Part shown: one piece after another, positions 42,062 through 51,208 of the stretch
How positions within the stretch are numbered: position 1 is the stretch's first letter
How the letters are laid out: each line of letters begins with the position of its first letter
Assembly: GCA_038243395.1 (NCBI GenBank)
Contig: JBBSRC010000008.1
Coordinates: 10,375 to 74,374 of the forward strand
From: Gelidibacter sp038243395
Lineage (GTDB): Bacteria; Bacteroidota; Bacteroidia; Flavobacteriales; Flavobacteriaceae
DNA length: 64,000 nucleotides
Direction: 5' to 3'
Made by a program: the position numbers and the translations under genes
The notes under the pieces: model-generated
Databases searched by the model: none
What the model saw: the letters and a program-made list of their open reading frames with translations, nothing else
What the model was told of the DNA's origin: nothing

Positions 42062-42235
42062 TTATTTCATAATAGGAATAAGATCTACAACGGTATCAAT
42101 TAAGTTGCTAATTGCACCTCCTAATTTATGGCCTCCTTTATAGAGCGACACATGGCCTAAAACATTGTCGAAATTTGTTATTGAATTATTTACAACGTTT
42201 AATGTTGAATCTAGAATATCATTAGTATCATCCAT
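42062..42235 (-). CDS. 57-residue protein of unknown function, overlapping 42228-42365
   Basis: Small minus-strand gene translated by hand. It starts MDDTNDILDSTLNVVNNSIT and ends LIDTVVDLIPIMK; the middle has GHVSLYKGGHKLGGAISN. Predicted as amphipathic helices. No internal stop. Its ATG overlaps the end of the upstream 45-residue gene by 8 bases, the pattern of translational coupling. It ends 4 bases after the stop of the convergent ABC gene. I do not recognise it. Confidence 0.62.
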   Translation of the reverse strand: MDDTNDILDSTLNVVNNSITNFDNVLGHVSLYKGGHKLGGAISNLIDTVVDLIPIMK

Positions 42236-42365
42236 TGTTTGAGTTTTTACGGTTTTCTTGAAATTGCTTTAAATCAGTGATGGCATCTTTACCGAGTTTC
42301 GTCCCGACGCCAATGGCAAAAAGAGCAACTGCTGATTTTAATCCGAATTTTATAAGAGATTTCAT
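42228..42365 (-). CDS. 45-residue membrane-helix protein of unknown function
   Basis: Small minus-strand gene translated by hand. It starts MKSLIKFGLKSAVALFAIGV and continues GTKLGKDAITDLKQFQENRKNSNNG. One hydrophobic helix near residues 6-22 precedes a charged tail. The stop overlaps the start of the next small gene. A minus-strand box TAAATTGG near 42403, one base off the -7 consensus, lies upstream. The two proteins may form a pair, but no known family (toxin, phasin or other) was recognised. Confidence 0.6.
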   Translation of the reverse strand: MKSLIKFGLKSAVALFAIGVGTKLGKDAITDLKQFQENRKNSNNG

Positions 42366-42558
42366 TTGAGTTAAATTTTAATTTAATGGTCCAATTTAAC
42401 CAATTTATCGCATACCTGATACTTAAATCTGCTTTGAGGTTAAAATAATTGTAATCGCGTTAAACAGATTTTCGCTCTCTGACAAAATTTATTTCATTAA
42501 TACATTTATGGCAAAAAAATTGCTACATAATAAAAACATTTATTCCTAAAAATTTAAT

Positions 42559-43344
42559 TTGCAAAAAACATTGAAAAATCATGAGCTCAAAGAGTTTCTA
42601 GAAGCCAAAGTTGAACAGTATAACCATCCAAGTTTTATTGGAAGTGATCCTATTCAAATCCCCCATCAATTTTCTAAAAAGGAAGATATTGAGATTGCTG
42701 GATTTTTAACCGCCACCATTTCTTGGGGAAATCGCAAGAGCATCATTACCAACGCCAATAAAATGATGGTCATGTTAGATCACTCTCCTTTTGATTTTGT
42801 GAAAAATTATGAACCATCCGATTTAGAAAAACTTCGATCTTTTGTTCATAGAACCTTCAATGACGATGATTTTATACAGTTCATAAAAAGCTTAAATCAT
42901 ATTTATAAAAATCACAATGGATTGGAAGCATTATTTTCAAAACATTCCGAAGAATATTCAACCCAAGGAGCCATTCATCAATTTAAAAATCATTTTTTTG
43001 AAATTGACCACCTGCGAAGAACCCAAAAGCACGTGAGCGATCCTTTAAAAAACTCGGCCGCCAAACGCATCAATATGTTTTTAAGATGGATGGTTAGGAC
43101 TGATAACAATGGTGTTGATTTCGGCATTTGGAAAAAGCTCTCTCCTGCACAATTGTCCTGTCCGCTTGATGTACATTCCGGAAATGTAGCGCGTTCATTA
43201 GGTTTGCTGCAACGAAAACAAAACGATGCAAAAGCTTTAAATGAACTTGACATTGCCTTACGGAAATTAGATAAAAACGATCCAGTGAAATACGATTTTG
43301 CGTTATTTGGTTTAGGAGTTTTTGAGGATTTTTCAAAATTATAA
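42559..43344 (+). CDS. TIGR02757 family protein (DUF2400)
   Basis: 261 residues. The family pattern is visible: EIAGFLTATISWGNRKSIITN, FQ-like LRSFVHRTFNDDDFIQFI, RINMFLRWMVRTDNNGVDFG and PLDVHSGNVARSLGLLQRKQ. The last part has the helix-hairpin-like NDPVKYDFALFGLGVFE typical of this family, which shares features with HhH DNA glycosylases. Activity is not known. There is no ATG near the start; TTG at 42559 or 42571 must be used. It stands alone, with a pseudogene downstream. Confidence 0.85.
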   Translation: MQKTLKNHELKEFLEAKVEQYNHPSFIGSDPIQIPHQFSKKEDIEIAGFLTATISWGNRKSIITNANKMMVMLDHSPFDFVKNYEPSDLEKLRSFVHRTFNDDDFIQFIKSLNHIYKNHNGLEALFSKHSEEYSTQGAIHQFKNHFFEIDHLRRTQKHVSDPLKNSAAKRINMFLRWMVRTDNNGVDFGIWKKLSPAQLSCPLDVHSGNVARSLGLLQRKQNDAKALNELDIALRKLDKNDPVKYDFALFGLGVFEDFSKL

Positions 43345-43435
43345 ACTTTGATTTTTTTTTAGATTCAAGTCAACTCACTAAAACTATTGCGGAACTACAA
43401 TTTTCCGCTAACGAAATACAGCACCTCGGAGTAGG

Positions 43436-43872
43436 AAGTCCAAATGAATAGTTTGACATACTTCCAGAAGATGGTTAGATCGATATCACTAATCTTGTAA
43501 CTAAAGTCTGTGAAGTCCCAGTTACATTACTTTCTTGTTGAAAATAGTAATTAATTCAAGTCACGTCAGGGAGTTCTATTTCAAAAAATGGTCAAGAAAC
43601 ATTTCCTTCTGCGGATAAACCATTTTAAGTGACGGAAGGATTTTTTATCAACGGAGGTGAGCGATTGGATGACCCTTTTATTAACAATCTTATAATTAAA
43701 ATTTTGAACGTCATTTTTTAGCTGGCGTTCCACTATACCTAAAGAAAACAGAAAACTAACTTCTGGTATTGGCTTAAGTATCAAAAAGAGGTAGGTCAGT
43801 AAACCCGGGGGAGATGTCAGTTAAACTTCCGAATTAGGCAAAGGAAGCGTGTTCACATTTACTATAACATAA
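43436..43872 (+). pseudogene. Decayed GAF-domain sensor histidine kinase
   Basis: The plus strand gives recognisable pieces in different frames, with many stops: FDILPEDG and DITNLVTKVCEVPVTLLS, FKSRQG, ISFCG, TILSDG, FFINGGERLDDPFINN and FLAGVPLY, which follow the order of a GAF sensor domain. Next come KENRKLTSGIGLSIKKR and PGGDVS, a stop, then TSELGKGSVFTFTIT, which match the G2 box and last strands of a HATPase_c domain. Most of the kinase middle (His phosphoacceptor, N box) is deleted. So this is a GAF histidine kinase destroyed by frameshifts, stops and a large internal deletion. The left border is approximate. Confidence 0.8.
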
Positions 43873-43998
43873 TAAAAAACTAAATCCTTATTGATTAGAT
43901 GATTTTATAAATAGTTTTGTTTTTTTATCTTTCAACTTAATTTTGAAAATAGCTTCCAAAAAAACATCTTATCTTTAAAAGCTTAAAACTCTAACTAC

Positions 43999-45480
43999 AT
44001 GAAAAATTTATTTTTACTATTTGCCGCTCTTTCCACAGGCATACTCTTTTCCCAAGTCAAAAAAATCCCTTTGGATACGATGGTTGTTACCAATCACTCT
44101 GTAGCTATTAATGGTCAAAATCTCTCTTTCGAAGCCATTGCAGGAACGCAACCGGTATGGAATGCTAAAGGCGAACCTATTGCTACCTTATTTTATACCT
44201 ATTACAAAAAGAGTAATAGCGACAAAGAAAAGCGACCGATTGTTTTTTCATTTAATGGTGGCCCAGGCTCTGCATCAGCCTGGATGCACATTGCTTATAC
44301 AGGTCCTGTAATTTTAAACATTGACGATGAAGGATATCCTGTACAACCTTATGGTGTTAAACCTAATCCACATTCTATTTTAGATGTTGCTGATATTGTT
44401 TTTATTGATCCTGTTAATACGGGCTATTCAAGAATGGTAGAAGATAAAGATGGAAAATTGCCAGATAGAAAAACGTTTTTTGGAATCAATGCTGATATTA
44501 AATACTTGGCAGAATGGATGAACACTTTTGTCTCTCGGAAAAACCGATGGGAATCTCCAAAATATTTAATTGGCGAGAGCTATGGCGGTCCAAGAGTTAT
44601 GGGGCTATCCAAAGAATTACAAAACAATCAATGGATGTATTTAAACGGTGTGATTTTAGTATCCCCTGCCGATTATAAAATATATTCTACTGATCAGCCC
44701 ATTTATTCTGCATTGAATTTACCATATTTTGCTGCCGCAGCCTGGCATCAGAAAGCACTTTCTCCGGCATTACAGCAAAAAGATTTACTGGATATATTAC
44801 CTGAGGTTGAAACTTATACCATTAATAAATTGATGCCAGCCATCGCAAAAGGAGGTTTTATTTCTGAAGAAGAACGGAATCAGGTAGCCGAAAAGATGAG
44901 TCTCTACTCAGGATTGGACAAATCTGCAATAATTGATCATAATTTGAATGTACCTCCAAGTTTTTTCTGGAAAGAATTATTACGTGATAAAGGTTACACT
45001 ATCGGAAGATTAGATTCACGATATTTAGGTATAGACAAAATGAACGCTGGAGATTCTCCAGATTATAATGCTGAATTAACTTCTTGGCTGCACTCCTTTA
45101 CCCCTGCCATCAATTACTACCTCCGTGAAGAGCTCAAATTTAAAACGGACATTAAATATAATATGTTTGGCGATGTACATCCTTGGGACAGACAGTATGA
45201 TACCACCAGAGACGGATTACGTCAGGCTATGGCTCAAAATCCGTACCTGAAAGTTTTAGTTCAATCGGGTTATTACGACGGCGCAACCACATATTTCGCT
45301 GCAAAATATACAGTAGGTCAAATGGATCCGAGTGGTCGCATGAAAGACCGCGTATCATTTAAAGGTTATAAAAGCGGTCATATGATGTATTTGAGAAAAG
45401 AGGACTTAAAGACTGCAACCGAAGACATACGGCAGTTTATCAAAGACTCTGCTCCTCAAGGAAATGCTGCAAAATATTAA
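43999..45480 (+). CDS. Secreted S10 family serine carboxypeptidase-like peptidase
   Basis: 493 residues. The signal peptide is MKNLFLLFAALSTGILFSQ. The alpha/beta hydrolase core has FSFNGGPGSASAWMH (oxyanion-hole loop), LIGESYGGPRVMGLS with the nucleophile Ser in G-x-S-Y-G, VLVQSGYYDGATTYF with a candidate acid Asp, and FKGYKSGHMMYLRKED with the catalytic His. This is the peptidase S10 arrangement, cutting C-terminal residues from peptides. It should act in the periplasm or outside the cell. It stands alone between a pseudogene and a terminator. Confidence 0.92.
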   Translation: MKNLFLLFAALSTGILFSQVKKIPLDTMVVTNHSVAINGQNLSFEAIAGTQPVWNAKGEPIATLFYTYYKKSNSDKEKRPIVFSFNGGPGSASAWMHIAYTGPVILNIDDEGYPVQPYGVKPNPHSILDVADIVFIDPVNTGYSRMVEDKDGKLPDRKTFFGINADIKYLAEWMNTFVSRKNRWESPKYLIGESYGGPRVMGLSKELQNNQWMYLNGVILVSPADYKIYSTDQPIYSALNLPYFAAAAWHQKALSPALQQKDLLDILPEVETYTINKLMPAIAKGGFISEEERNQVAEKMSLYSGLDKSAIIDHNLNVPPSFFWKELLRDKGYTIGRLDSRYLGIDKMNAGDSPDYNAELTSWLHSFTPAINYYLREELKFKTDIKYNMFGDVHPWDRQYDTTRDGLRQAMAQNPYLKVLVQSGYYDGATTYFAAKYTVGQMDPSGRMKDRVSFKGYKSGHMMYLRKEDLKTATEDIRQFIKDSAPQGNAAKY

Positions 45481-45490
45481 ACAAAAGGAA

Positions 45491-45523
45491 AACCTGATAA
45501 AATAAACTATCAGGTTTTTTTTA
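45491..45523 (+). terminator. Intrinsic terminator after the S10 peptidase
   Basis: Nine-base stem (AACCTGATA at 45491-45499, TATCAGGTT at 45508-45516), 8-base loop and T-run, 10 bases after the stop codon. Confidence 0.88.
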
Positions 45524-45584
45524 ACTTAAAAAATTTAAACGTGTTTTTCGAAGCATCATTTTTACCATATATTATTTCAATAAG

Positions 45585-46592
45585 ATGTCAAAACCCTTAA
45601 TAAGCATTCTAACACCTTTTAAAAACAGCGCACAGTTTTTATCAGAATGTCTGGATTCTATAATAAACCAGACTTATCAAGATTGGGAATTGCTTATAGT
45701 GGATGACCACTCTTCAGATAACAGTTATGAACTCGTAGCAACATTTGCTCAACAAGATAATCGTATCAAATTATGTAAAAATTCTGGACAGGGCATTATT
45801 GATGCTTTAAAAATTGCCTTTTCGTCCAGTTCGGGGCAATTTATAACACGAATGGATAGCGATGACATAATGACTTCAAATAAGTTGGAAGTCATGGCGA
45901 ATGCTTTAGTAGCTTATGGAAAAGGGCATATTGCTCTGGGCTTGGTCAACTATTTTATTGAGGACACACTAGGCGAAGGATATTCCAATTATGCCAAATG
46001 GCTTAACGAATTAACCGAAACAGGTGTTAACTATACCGAAATCTATAAAGAATGTGTTATCCCATCCCCATGTTGGATGGTATATCGTGATGACTTGATT
46101 GCCTGTGGTGCTTTTGACAGCAACACTTATCCAGAAGACTATGACTTGGCTTTCAGATTTTACAAACAAGGCTTAGAGTGCATTCCATCCAAACATGTAC
46201 TCCACCATTGGAGAGATTACGCCACACGAACTTCAAGAACTGATGAAAATTACGCTGATAATCGTTTTATAAATTTAAAAATGGATTATTTCTTGGAACT
46301 TGATCGAGATAACAGTCGGCCATTAGTCCTTTGGGGCGCCGGTTTCAAGGGAAAATTATGTACGAAACTATTGAAGAAGAACAATATGCCGTTTATATGG
46401 ATTTGCAATAATCCGAAGAAAATCGGTAAATATATTTACGGCGTTCAACTGCATGCAACTACAACTTTAAATGCGTTACACCGACCTCAGGTAATTATAA
46501 CAGTGGCAAATAAAACTTCCCAAAAACGAATCACAACCATTTTAGAAGATCATCAATTAATGAAAGCACAAGATTATTTCTTCTTTTGTTAG
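45585..46592 (+). CDS. GT2 glycosyltransferase with C-terminal Rossmann-like domain
   Basis: 335 residues in two parts. Residues 1 to about 230 are a GT-A fold: ISILTPFKNSAQFLSECLDS, LLIVDDHSSDNS, FITRMDSDDIM (DxD metal site), PSPCWMVYRDDLIACGAFD and YPEDYDLAFRFYKQG. Residues about 240-335 (VLWGAGFKGKLCTKLLKKN, WICNNPKKIGKYIYGV, PQVIITVANKTSQKRI) look like a small nucleotide-binding fold often found fused to sugar transferases or methyltransferases in Bacteroidota. It transfers a sugar; substrate unknown. It lies alone, far from the 1-18.6 kb locus. Confidence 0.88.
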   Translation: MSKPLISILTPFKNSAQFLSECLDSIINQTYQDWELLIVDDHSSDNSYELVATFAQQDNRIKLCKNSGQGIIDALKIAFSSSSGQFITRMDSDDIMTSNKLEVMANALVAYGKGHIALGLVNYFIEDTLGEGYSNYAKWLNELTETGVNYTEIYKECVIPSPCWMVYRDDLIACGAFDSNTYPEDYDLAFRFYKQGLECIPSKHVLHHWRDYATRTSRTDENYADNRFINLKMDYFLELDRDNSRPLVLWGAGFKGKLCTKLLKKNNMPFIWICNNPKKIGKYIYGVQLHATTTLNALHRPQVIITVANKTSQKRITTILEDHQLMKAQDYFFFC

Positions 46593-46655
46593 TATTCTCT
46601 ATTTACAAACGATTAATCTCTCAAAACCAGAATTCGCTAATCATCTTGGATTTCT

Positions 46656-46663
46656 TATATTTG
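46656..46663 (+). promoter_or_regulatory. Candidate -7 box (TATATTTG) for the BatA-like/dihydroorotase-like operon
   Basis: Fits TAnnTTTG and lies about 37 bases before the ATG at 46700, after the stop of the preceding gene. No good -33 element was seen. Confidence 0.45.
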
Positions 46664-46699
46664 ACCCTCCTGTTCGATCTCTAAAACCATAAAAAAGGA

Positions 46700-48625
46700 A
46701 TGCAGTTTAAACACCCCGAAATTCTTTATGCCCTACTGCTGCTCATTATTCCAATAATTGTTCATTTATTTCAATTACGGCGCTTCGAAAAGGTCGCATT
46801 CACAAATGTCCAGTTTCTTAAGAATATCACTTTACAAACACGGAAAAGTTCACAGATCAAAAAATGGCTGACCTTATTTACCCGTTTGTTAATTTTAGCG
46901 TCCATAATCATCGCTTTCGCACAACCCTTTCAGGCTAATACTAAAAGTTTTAATACCAAAAGCGAGACGGTAATCTATTTGGACAATTCCTTTAGTATGC
47001 AAGCCAAAGGAGCTAATGGAACTTTATTAAATACCGCAATTCAAGACTTAATTGAACATGTGGATGAAAATGAAACGCTGCACATTTTTACCAACGATTT
47101 TAACTTTCCAAATACAAGCATCAAAGCCATTAAAAACGATTTGATCCGACTGTCTTATTCTTCAAATCAGTTAGATTATGATGCCGTTGTTTTAAAAGGA
47201 AAAAAAGCATTTTCAAAAGACAAAGGCAGTATCAAAAATCTAATTATGATTTCTGACTTTCAACAAAAAGACGTTGTTTTTGATCTTAAAAAGGATAGTC
47301 TTGTTAATTACAGATTGGTACAATTGCAGTCAAAAAATATAAGTAATGTCAGCATTGATTCATTGTATATTTCTAAAACTAATGTAGAAACCTTAGAGTT
47401 AACGATCGATCTAAGCAACCAAGGTAATTCAATAGAAGCATTGTCTGTATCATTATTTGAAGATGATCAACTCATGGCCAAAAGTGCCGTAGCGATTGAC
47501 AATAAAGCTGAAACTATTTTCACGATTCCCAGCGATAAACCTTTTAAAGGAAAGATTACAATTGATGACCCTATCTTGCAATATGACAATGCGTTATATT
47601 TTAACATAGACGAAAAAAAACATATTAAAATTTTGGTTATTAATGAGGCAAATGCCGAATTTTTACAAAAACTTTATACCGCTGACGAATTTGATCTGAA
47701 GATTATTGATCTTAAGGAATTAAATTACAATAACATTATAGATCAGAATCTAATTGTCCTAAATGAGTTAAAAAACATTCCGAATGCTTTGATTACTTCT
47801 TTAAAATCCTTTTCAGATGATGGCGGAAGCATCTTAATCATTCCTTCGAGTGAATCTGAATTAAACACCTATAATCAAGTACTTAATAATTTCTATTTAC
47901 CCAATTTTTCTTCTAAGACATCATCAGAAAAGCTAATTACAAAAATCAATTTCTCACATCCTCTGCTGATCAATGTATTCGATAAAAAAGTGGATAATTT
48001 CCAATATCCAAAGGTAAATTCGTTTTACCATTTATCGCACACGGCTGGTGGAAACATCTTAAGTTTTGAAGATAATGCAGCCTTCTTAACCCAAGCCAAT
48101 AATGTCTATGCTTTTACGGCAGCTTTGGATGAAGGGAATTCAAATTTTAAAAACTCGCCCCTAATTGTGCCTGTCCTTTACAATATCGGGAAACAAAGTT
48201 TAAAATTACCTCGTTTATATTACACCGTTGGCACGAAAAACACTATTGACATCAGTACTACTCTGCTTCAAGATGATATTTTAAAACTGAGCAAAGCAGA
48301 AACTTCGGTTATACCCATGCAGCAAACATACAGTCATATAGTCCAATTAATTACCGATGATTATCCCGAAACAGCAGGAATTTTTGAAGTAAAAAATAAA
48401 GATAAGACCATTCAACACCTCAGTTATAATTATGACCGAAAAGAAAGTCTGCTTAATTATATGAATCTCTCACAAGTACCAAATAGCATAAAAAACAGTT
48501 CTGTCGCTTCTGCCGTTGAGGCCATAAAAAGTACCACAAATGTGAATGAGCTATGGAAATGGTTTGTTATTTTTGCAATAGCTTTTTTAATTATTGAAAT
48601 GCTCATCTTAAAATTTCTTAAATGA
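46700..48625 (+). CDS. BatA/vWA-type membrane protein
   Basis: 641 residues. The first 75 residues match the BatA N-terminal double-membrane domain (FKHPEILYALLLLIIPIIVHLFQLRRF is read across the first helix; RLLILASIIIAFAQPF is the second). A von Willebrand A domain begins VIYLDNSFSMQAKG with the MIDAS D-x-S-x-S. The rest is extracytoplasmic beta-rich, and a last helix closes the protein at about 620-640. In Bacteroidota such proteins are linked to aerotolerance (Bat) or envelope functions. It overlaps the next gene by 4 bases. The GAAAAAAGG-type ribosome site 5 bases upstream of ATG is weak but present. Confidence 0.88.
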   Translation: MQFKHPEILYALLLLIIPIIVHLFQLRRFEKVAFTNVQFLKNITLQTRKSSQIKKWLTLFTRLLILASIIIAFAQPFQANTKSFNTKSETVIYLDNSFSMQAKGANGTLLNTAIQDLIEHVDENETLHIFTNDFNFPNTSIKAIKNDLIRLSYSSNQLDYDAVVLKGKKAFSKDKGSIKNLIMISDFQQKDVVFDLKKDSLVNYRLVQLQSKNISNVSIDSLYISKTNVETLELTIDLSNQGNSIEALSVSLFEDDQLMAKSAVAIDNKAETIFTIPSDKPFKGKITIDDPILQYDNALYFNIDEKKHIKILVINEANAEFLQKLYTADEFDLKIIDLKELNYNNIIDQNLIVLNELKNIPNALITSLKSFSDDGGSILIIPSSESELNTYNQVLNNFYLPNFSSKTSSEKLITKINFSHPLLINVFDKKVDNFQYPKVNSFYHLSHTAGGNILSFEDNAAFLTQANNVYAFTAALDEGNSNFKNSPLIVPVLYNIGKQSLKLPRLYYTVGTKNTIDISTTLLQDDILKLSKAETSVIPMQQTYSHIVQLITDDYPETAGIFEVKNKDKTIQHLSYNYDRKESLLNYMNLSQVPNSIKNSSVASAVEAIKSTTNVNELWKWFVIFAIAFLIIEMLILKFLK

Positions 48626-49875
48626 ACTTACTGATAAAATCTGCCACTATTGTAGATCCTAAAAGCGACTTCCACAATGAAACCTGCGATATCCTCATAG
48701 AAAAAGGTGTCATTACACAAATTTCAAAGCAGATTAAAAACGATTCCAAAATCAAGGAAATCTCTTTAAACAATTTGCATGTTTCCCAGGGTTGGTTTGA
48801 TAGCAGTGTGAGTTTTGGAGAACCTGGCTATGAAGAACGCGAAACAGTTTTAAATGGACTAGAAACAGCAGCACGTTCTGGTTTTACGGATGTTGCTTTA
48901 AATTCAAACACAAACCCCGTTATTGATAGTTATGCCGACATTTCGTTCTTAAAAAGTAAAGCTCAGGGTAATCCTGTTAATTTATATCCTATTGGTGCGT
49001 TGACAAAAAATAGTGAAGGCGAAGATTTGGCTGAACTATATGACATGAAAAACGCGGGCGCCATCGCCTATTACGATTACCAAAAACCCATTAAAAATCC
49101 GAATTTAATGAAACTGGCATTGCAATACGCCAGTAATTTTGGAGGTTTAATTTATTCTTTTCCGCAAGAATCTAAAATTTCCGGACTGGGTGTCGTGAAT
49201 GAAAACATTATGAGCACCTCCTTAGGACTCAAAGGAAACCCGACCCTTGCTGAAGAATTACAGATTGCTCGCGATTTGTTTTTATTGGAATATACCGATG
49301 GGAAATTGCACATTCCAACTATTTCTTCTGCCAAATCTGTAGAGTTGATTAGAAATGCGAAAGCTAAAAAACTGGATGTCAGTTGTAGTGTAGCAATTCA
49401 TAATTTGACATTGACAGATGATGTATTACCAACTTTTGATACGCGGTTTAAAGTCTTGCCACCATTAAGAACTCAGTCCGATTGTGACGCTCTCATAGAT
49501 GGCCTCAAAGATGGCACTATCGATATGGTAACCAGTGACCACAACCCTATTGATATTGAACACAAAAAAATAGAATTTGATTACGCAATGTATGGCACTA
49601 TAGGCCTGGAATCCGCGTTTGGTGCTTTAAACACGGTGTTTACCATAAAGAAAACAATCGATTTATTGACTAGAGGCAAAGAACGATTCGGAATTGAACC
49701 AACCATTATTGCAGTTGGTAATCATGCGAAACTGACCTTGTTCAATCCGAACCAAAATTACACATTCAAGAAGGACATGATTCTTTCTACCTCAAAAAAC
49801 GCCATCTTTGAAGATTACCAGTTAAAAGGTAAGGTTTACGGTATTTTTGCCAATGATCAACTGGTTTTAAATTAA
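48622..49875 (+). CDS. Dihydroorotase-like amidohydrolase lacking metal ligands
   Basis: 417 residues, the fold and length of type I dihydroorotase. Conserved stretches include FKVLPPLRTQSDCDALIDGL, DGTIDMVTSDHNP and GLESAFGAL. However the metal site is missing: the usual D-x-H-x-H-x-R-E-P-G reads DSSVSFGEPG, the HCED His is absent (YSFPQES), and the H-x-S-T His is replaced (LHIPTISSAKS). Only the Asp of TSDH remains. It is therefore likely inactive, as in PyrC' proteins that serve as partners of aspartate carbamoyltransferase. It overlaps the BatA-like gene by 4 bases and is followed 1 base later by a membrane protein. Confidence 0.85.
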   Translation: MNLLIKSATIVDPKSDFHNETCDILIEKGVITQISKQIKNDSKIKEISLNNLHVSQGWFDSSVSFGEPGYEERETVLNGLETAARSGFTDVALNSNTNPVIDSYADISFLKSKAQGNPVNLYPIGALTKNSEGEDLAELYDMKNAGAIAYYDYQKPIKNPNLMKLALQYASNFGGLIYSFPQESKISGLGVVNENIMSTSLGLKGNPTLAEELQIARDLFLLEYTDGKLHIPTISSAKSVELIRNAKAKKLDVSCSVAIHNLTLTDDVLPTFDTRFKVLPPLRTQSDCDALIDGLKDGTIDMVTSDHNPIDIEHKKIEFDYAMYGTIGLESAFGALNTVFTIKKTIDLLTRGKERFGIEPTIIAVGNHAKLTLFNPNQNYTFKKDMILSTSKNAIFEDYQLKGKVYGIFANDQLVLN

Positions 49876-49876
49876 T

Positions 49877-50203
49877 ATGCAGGACTCCACGATTAAACAA
49901 GGTAAGAAATTGGCCATCATTAGTTATATAACTTTTGTAGGACTAATTATAGCCATCATCATGAATCTAGAAAAACGAAATCCTTTTACTTTATTCCACA
50001 TTAGACAGATGTTTGGTTTGATGATCATGCTGATTTTTTCAAATTTGGTTGAACAACATGTCAACAGTCTTTTAGGAACTGCCTTTTGGATCATATCGTT
50101 TGCAGGATGGATATTAGCGATTTATTCTGCTATAAAGGAATCATATAAACCCATTCCCGTTTTTGGCGAAAAATTCCAAGAATGGTTTAAAAATATAAAT
50201 TAG
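49877..50203 (+). CDS. Small membrane protein (import-component/DUF4870-like)
   Basis: 108 residues with three hydrophobic segments (about 12-30, 44-60, 68-86): LAIISYITFVGLIIAIIMNL, FGLMIMLIFSNLV and AFWIISFAGWILAIYSAI. It has the form of small Tic20/DUF4870-like proteins sometimes called import component proteins. Its start follows the dihydroorotase-like stop by 1 base and its stop is 2 bases before the esterase gene, so it belongs to the same operon. No function can be given. Confidence 0.82.
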   Translation: MQDSTIKQGKKLAIISYITFVGLIIAIIMNLEKRNPFTLFHIRQMFGLMIMLIFSNLVEQHVNSLLGTAFWIISFAGWILAIYSAIKESYKPIPVFGEKFQEWFKNIN

Positions 50204-50205
50204 TA

Positions 50206-50862
50206 ATGTCTGAACTTTCTTTACATCATATCACAAGACCTTCAAGTTTAAAGGAAAATGCCCCTGCACTCATAATGTTCCATGGTTATGGAAGCGATGA
50301 AAATGATCTTTTCGGCTTTGCTTCTGAATTGCCAGAGGAATTATTCATTATTTCAGCAAGAGCACCCTACCCAATGCAACCCTATGGAAATGCTTGGTAT
50401 GCCATTAATTTTGATGCAGAAATGAATAAGTGGAATGACAATGAACAAGCTTTAAAATCACGAGACCTGATTGCTAAATTTATTGATGAAGTCAAAGAAA
50501 CTTATGCCATTAATAAAGATAACGTATCGCTTTTAGGCTTTAGTCAAGGCACAATTTTGTGTTATGCTGTGGCATTAACCTATCCCGAAAAAGTTAAAAA
50601 CATCATTGCGTTAAGCGGTTATATCAGCCCTGAAATGCTTCCAGACGATCTCGAAACCAAAGACTATTCTCGCTTGGCTTTTTATTCTTCACATGGCAGT
50701 GTAGATCAGGTTATTCCTGTAGAATGGGCAAGAAAAGTACCGCAGTTTTTAAATGGATTATTCATTAAAAACACCTACAAAGAATTCCCTACGGGACACG
50801 GCGTTGCACCCGAAAATTTTTATGAATTTAGAAGTTGGTTGAGTAAGCGATTGGAGAAGTAA
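50206..50862 (+). CDS. Carboxylesterase/phospholipase, alpha/beta hydrolase
   Basis: 218 residues. Typical of the small YpfH/EstB-type carboxylesterase family: LIMFHGYGSDENDLFGFA (oxyanion-hole region), VSLLGFSQGTILCYAVAL with the nucleophile Ser in GFSQG, HGSVDQVIP with the Asp, and TGHGVAPENF with the His. No signal peptide, so it is cytosolic. It is the last gene of the operon that begins at 46700. Preferred esters are unknown. Confidence 0.92.
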   Translation: MSELSLHHITRPSSLKENAPALIMFHGYGSDENDLFGFASELPEELFIISARAPYPMQPYGNAWYAINFDAEMNKWNDNEQALKSRDLIAKFIDEVKETYAINKDNVSLLGFSQGTILCYAVALTYPEKVKNIIALSGYISPEMLPDDLETKDYSRLAFYSSHGSVDQVIPVEWARKVPQFLNGLFIKNTYKEFPTGHGVAPENFYEFRSWLSKRLEK

Positions 50863-50909
50863 AACTTCGAATTACTATTTAAAATTCAAAAGTTTCTGTT
50901 TTAATTTGA

Positions 50910-50976
50910 GGAGTTTGGAAGTTTAGGAGATGAACAGTTTAGGTGTTAAGGTGTTAAGGTGTTTAGGAGTTTAGTT
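50910..50976. repeat. GTTTAGG/GTTAAGG simple repeat
   Basis: Imperfect tandem units such as GTTAAGGTGTTAAGGTGTTT and AGGAGTTTAG. It looks like slippage-derived low-complexity sequence. Confidence 0.6.
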
Positions 50977-51208
50977 TTATACTTGAAAATAATCTGTGTT
51001 ATGTGCTCAAAACAGGAGTCAACTGTCCGTTTTTTCAATTTAAAGTGTGGCATTTGATTCTCAAATTGAATTTTTTATAAAAGCATAAAATTATGACTCT
51101 GCGAAAATCCTTACTATCTGATCGCCGTCATCCAGATCTGACAGAAAATAAATCTCTAGTTTGAATCGCGTGTTGGGAATTCGAAACTCTTCAATAGCTG
51201 ACTCTCGT

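Noticed and set aside
43581..43784. 67-codon minus-strand frame over the kinase remnant
   Set aside because: It is a shadow of the decayed plus-strand histidine kinase.
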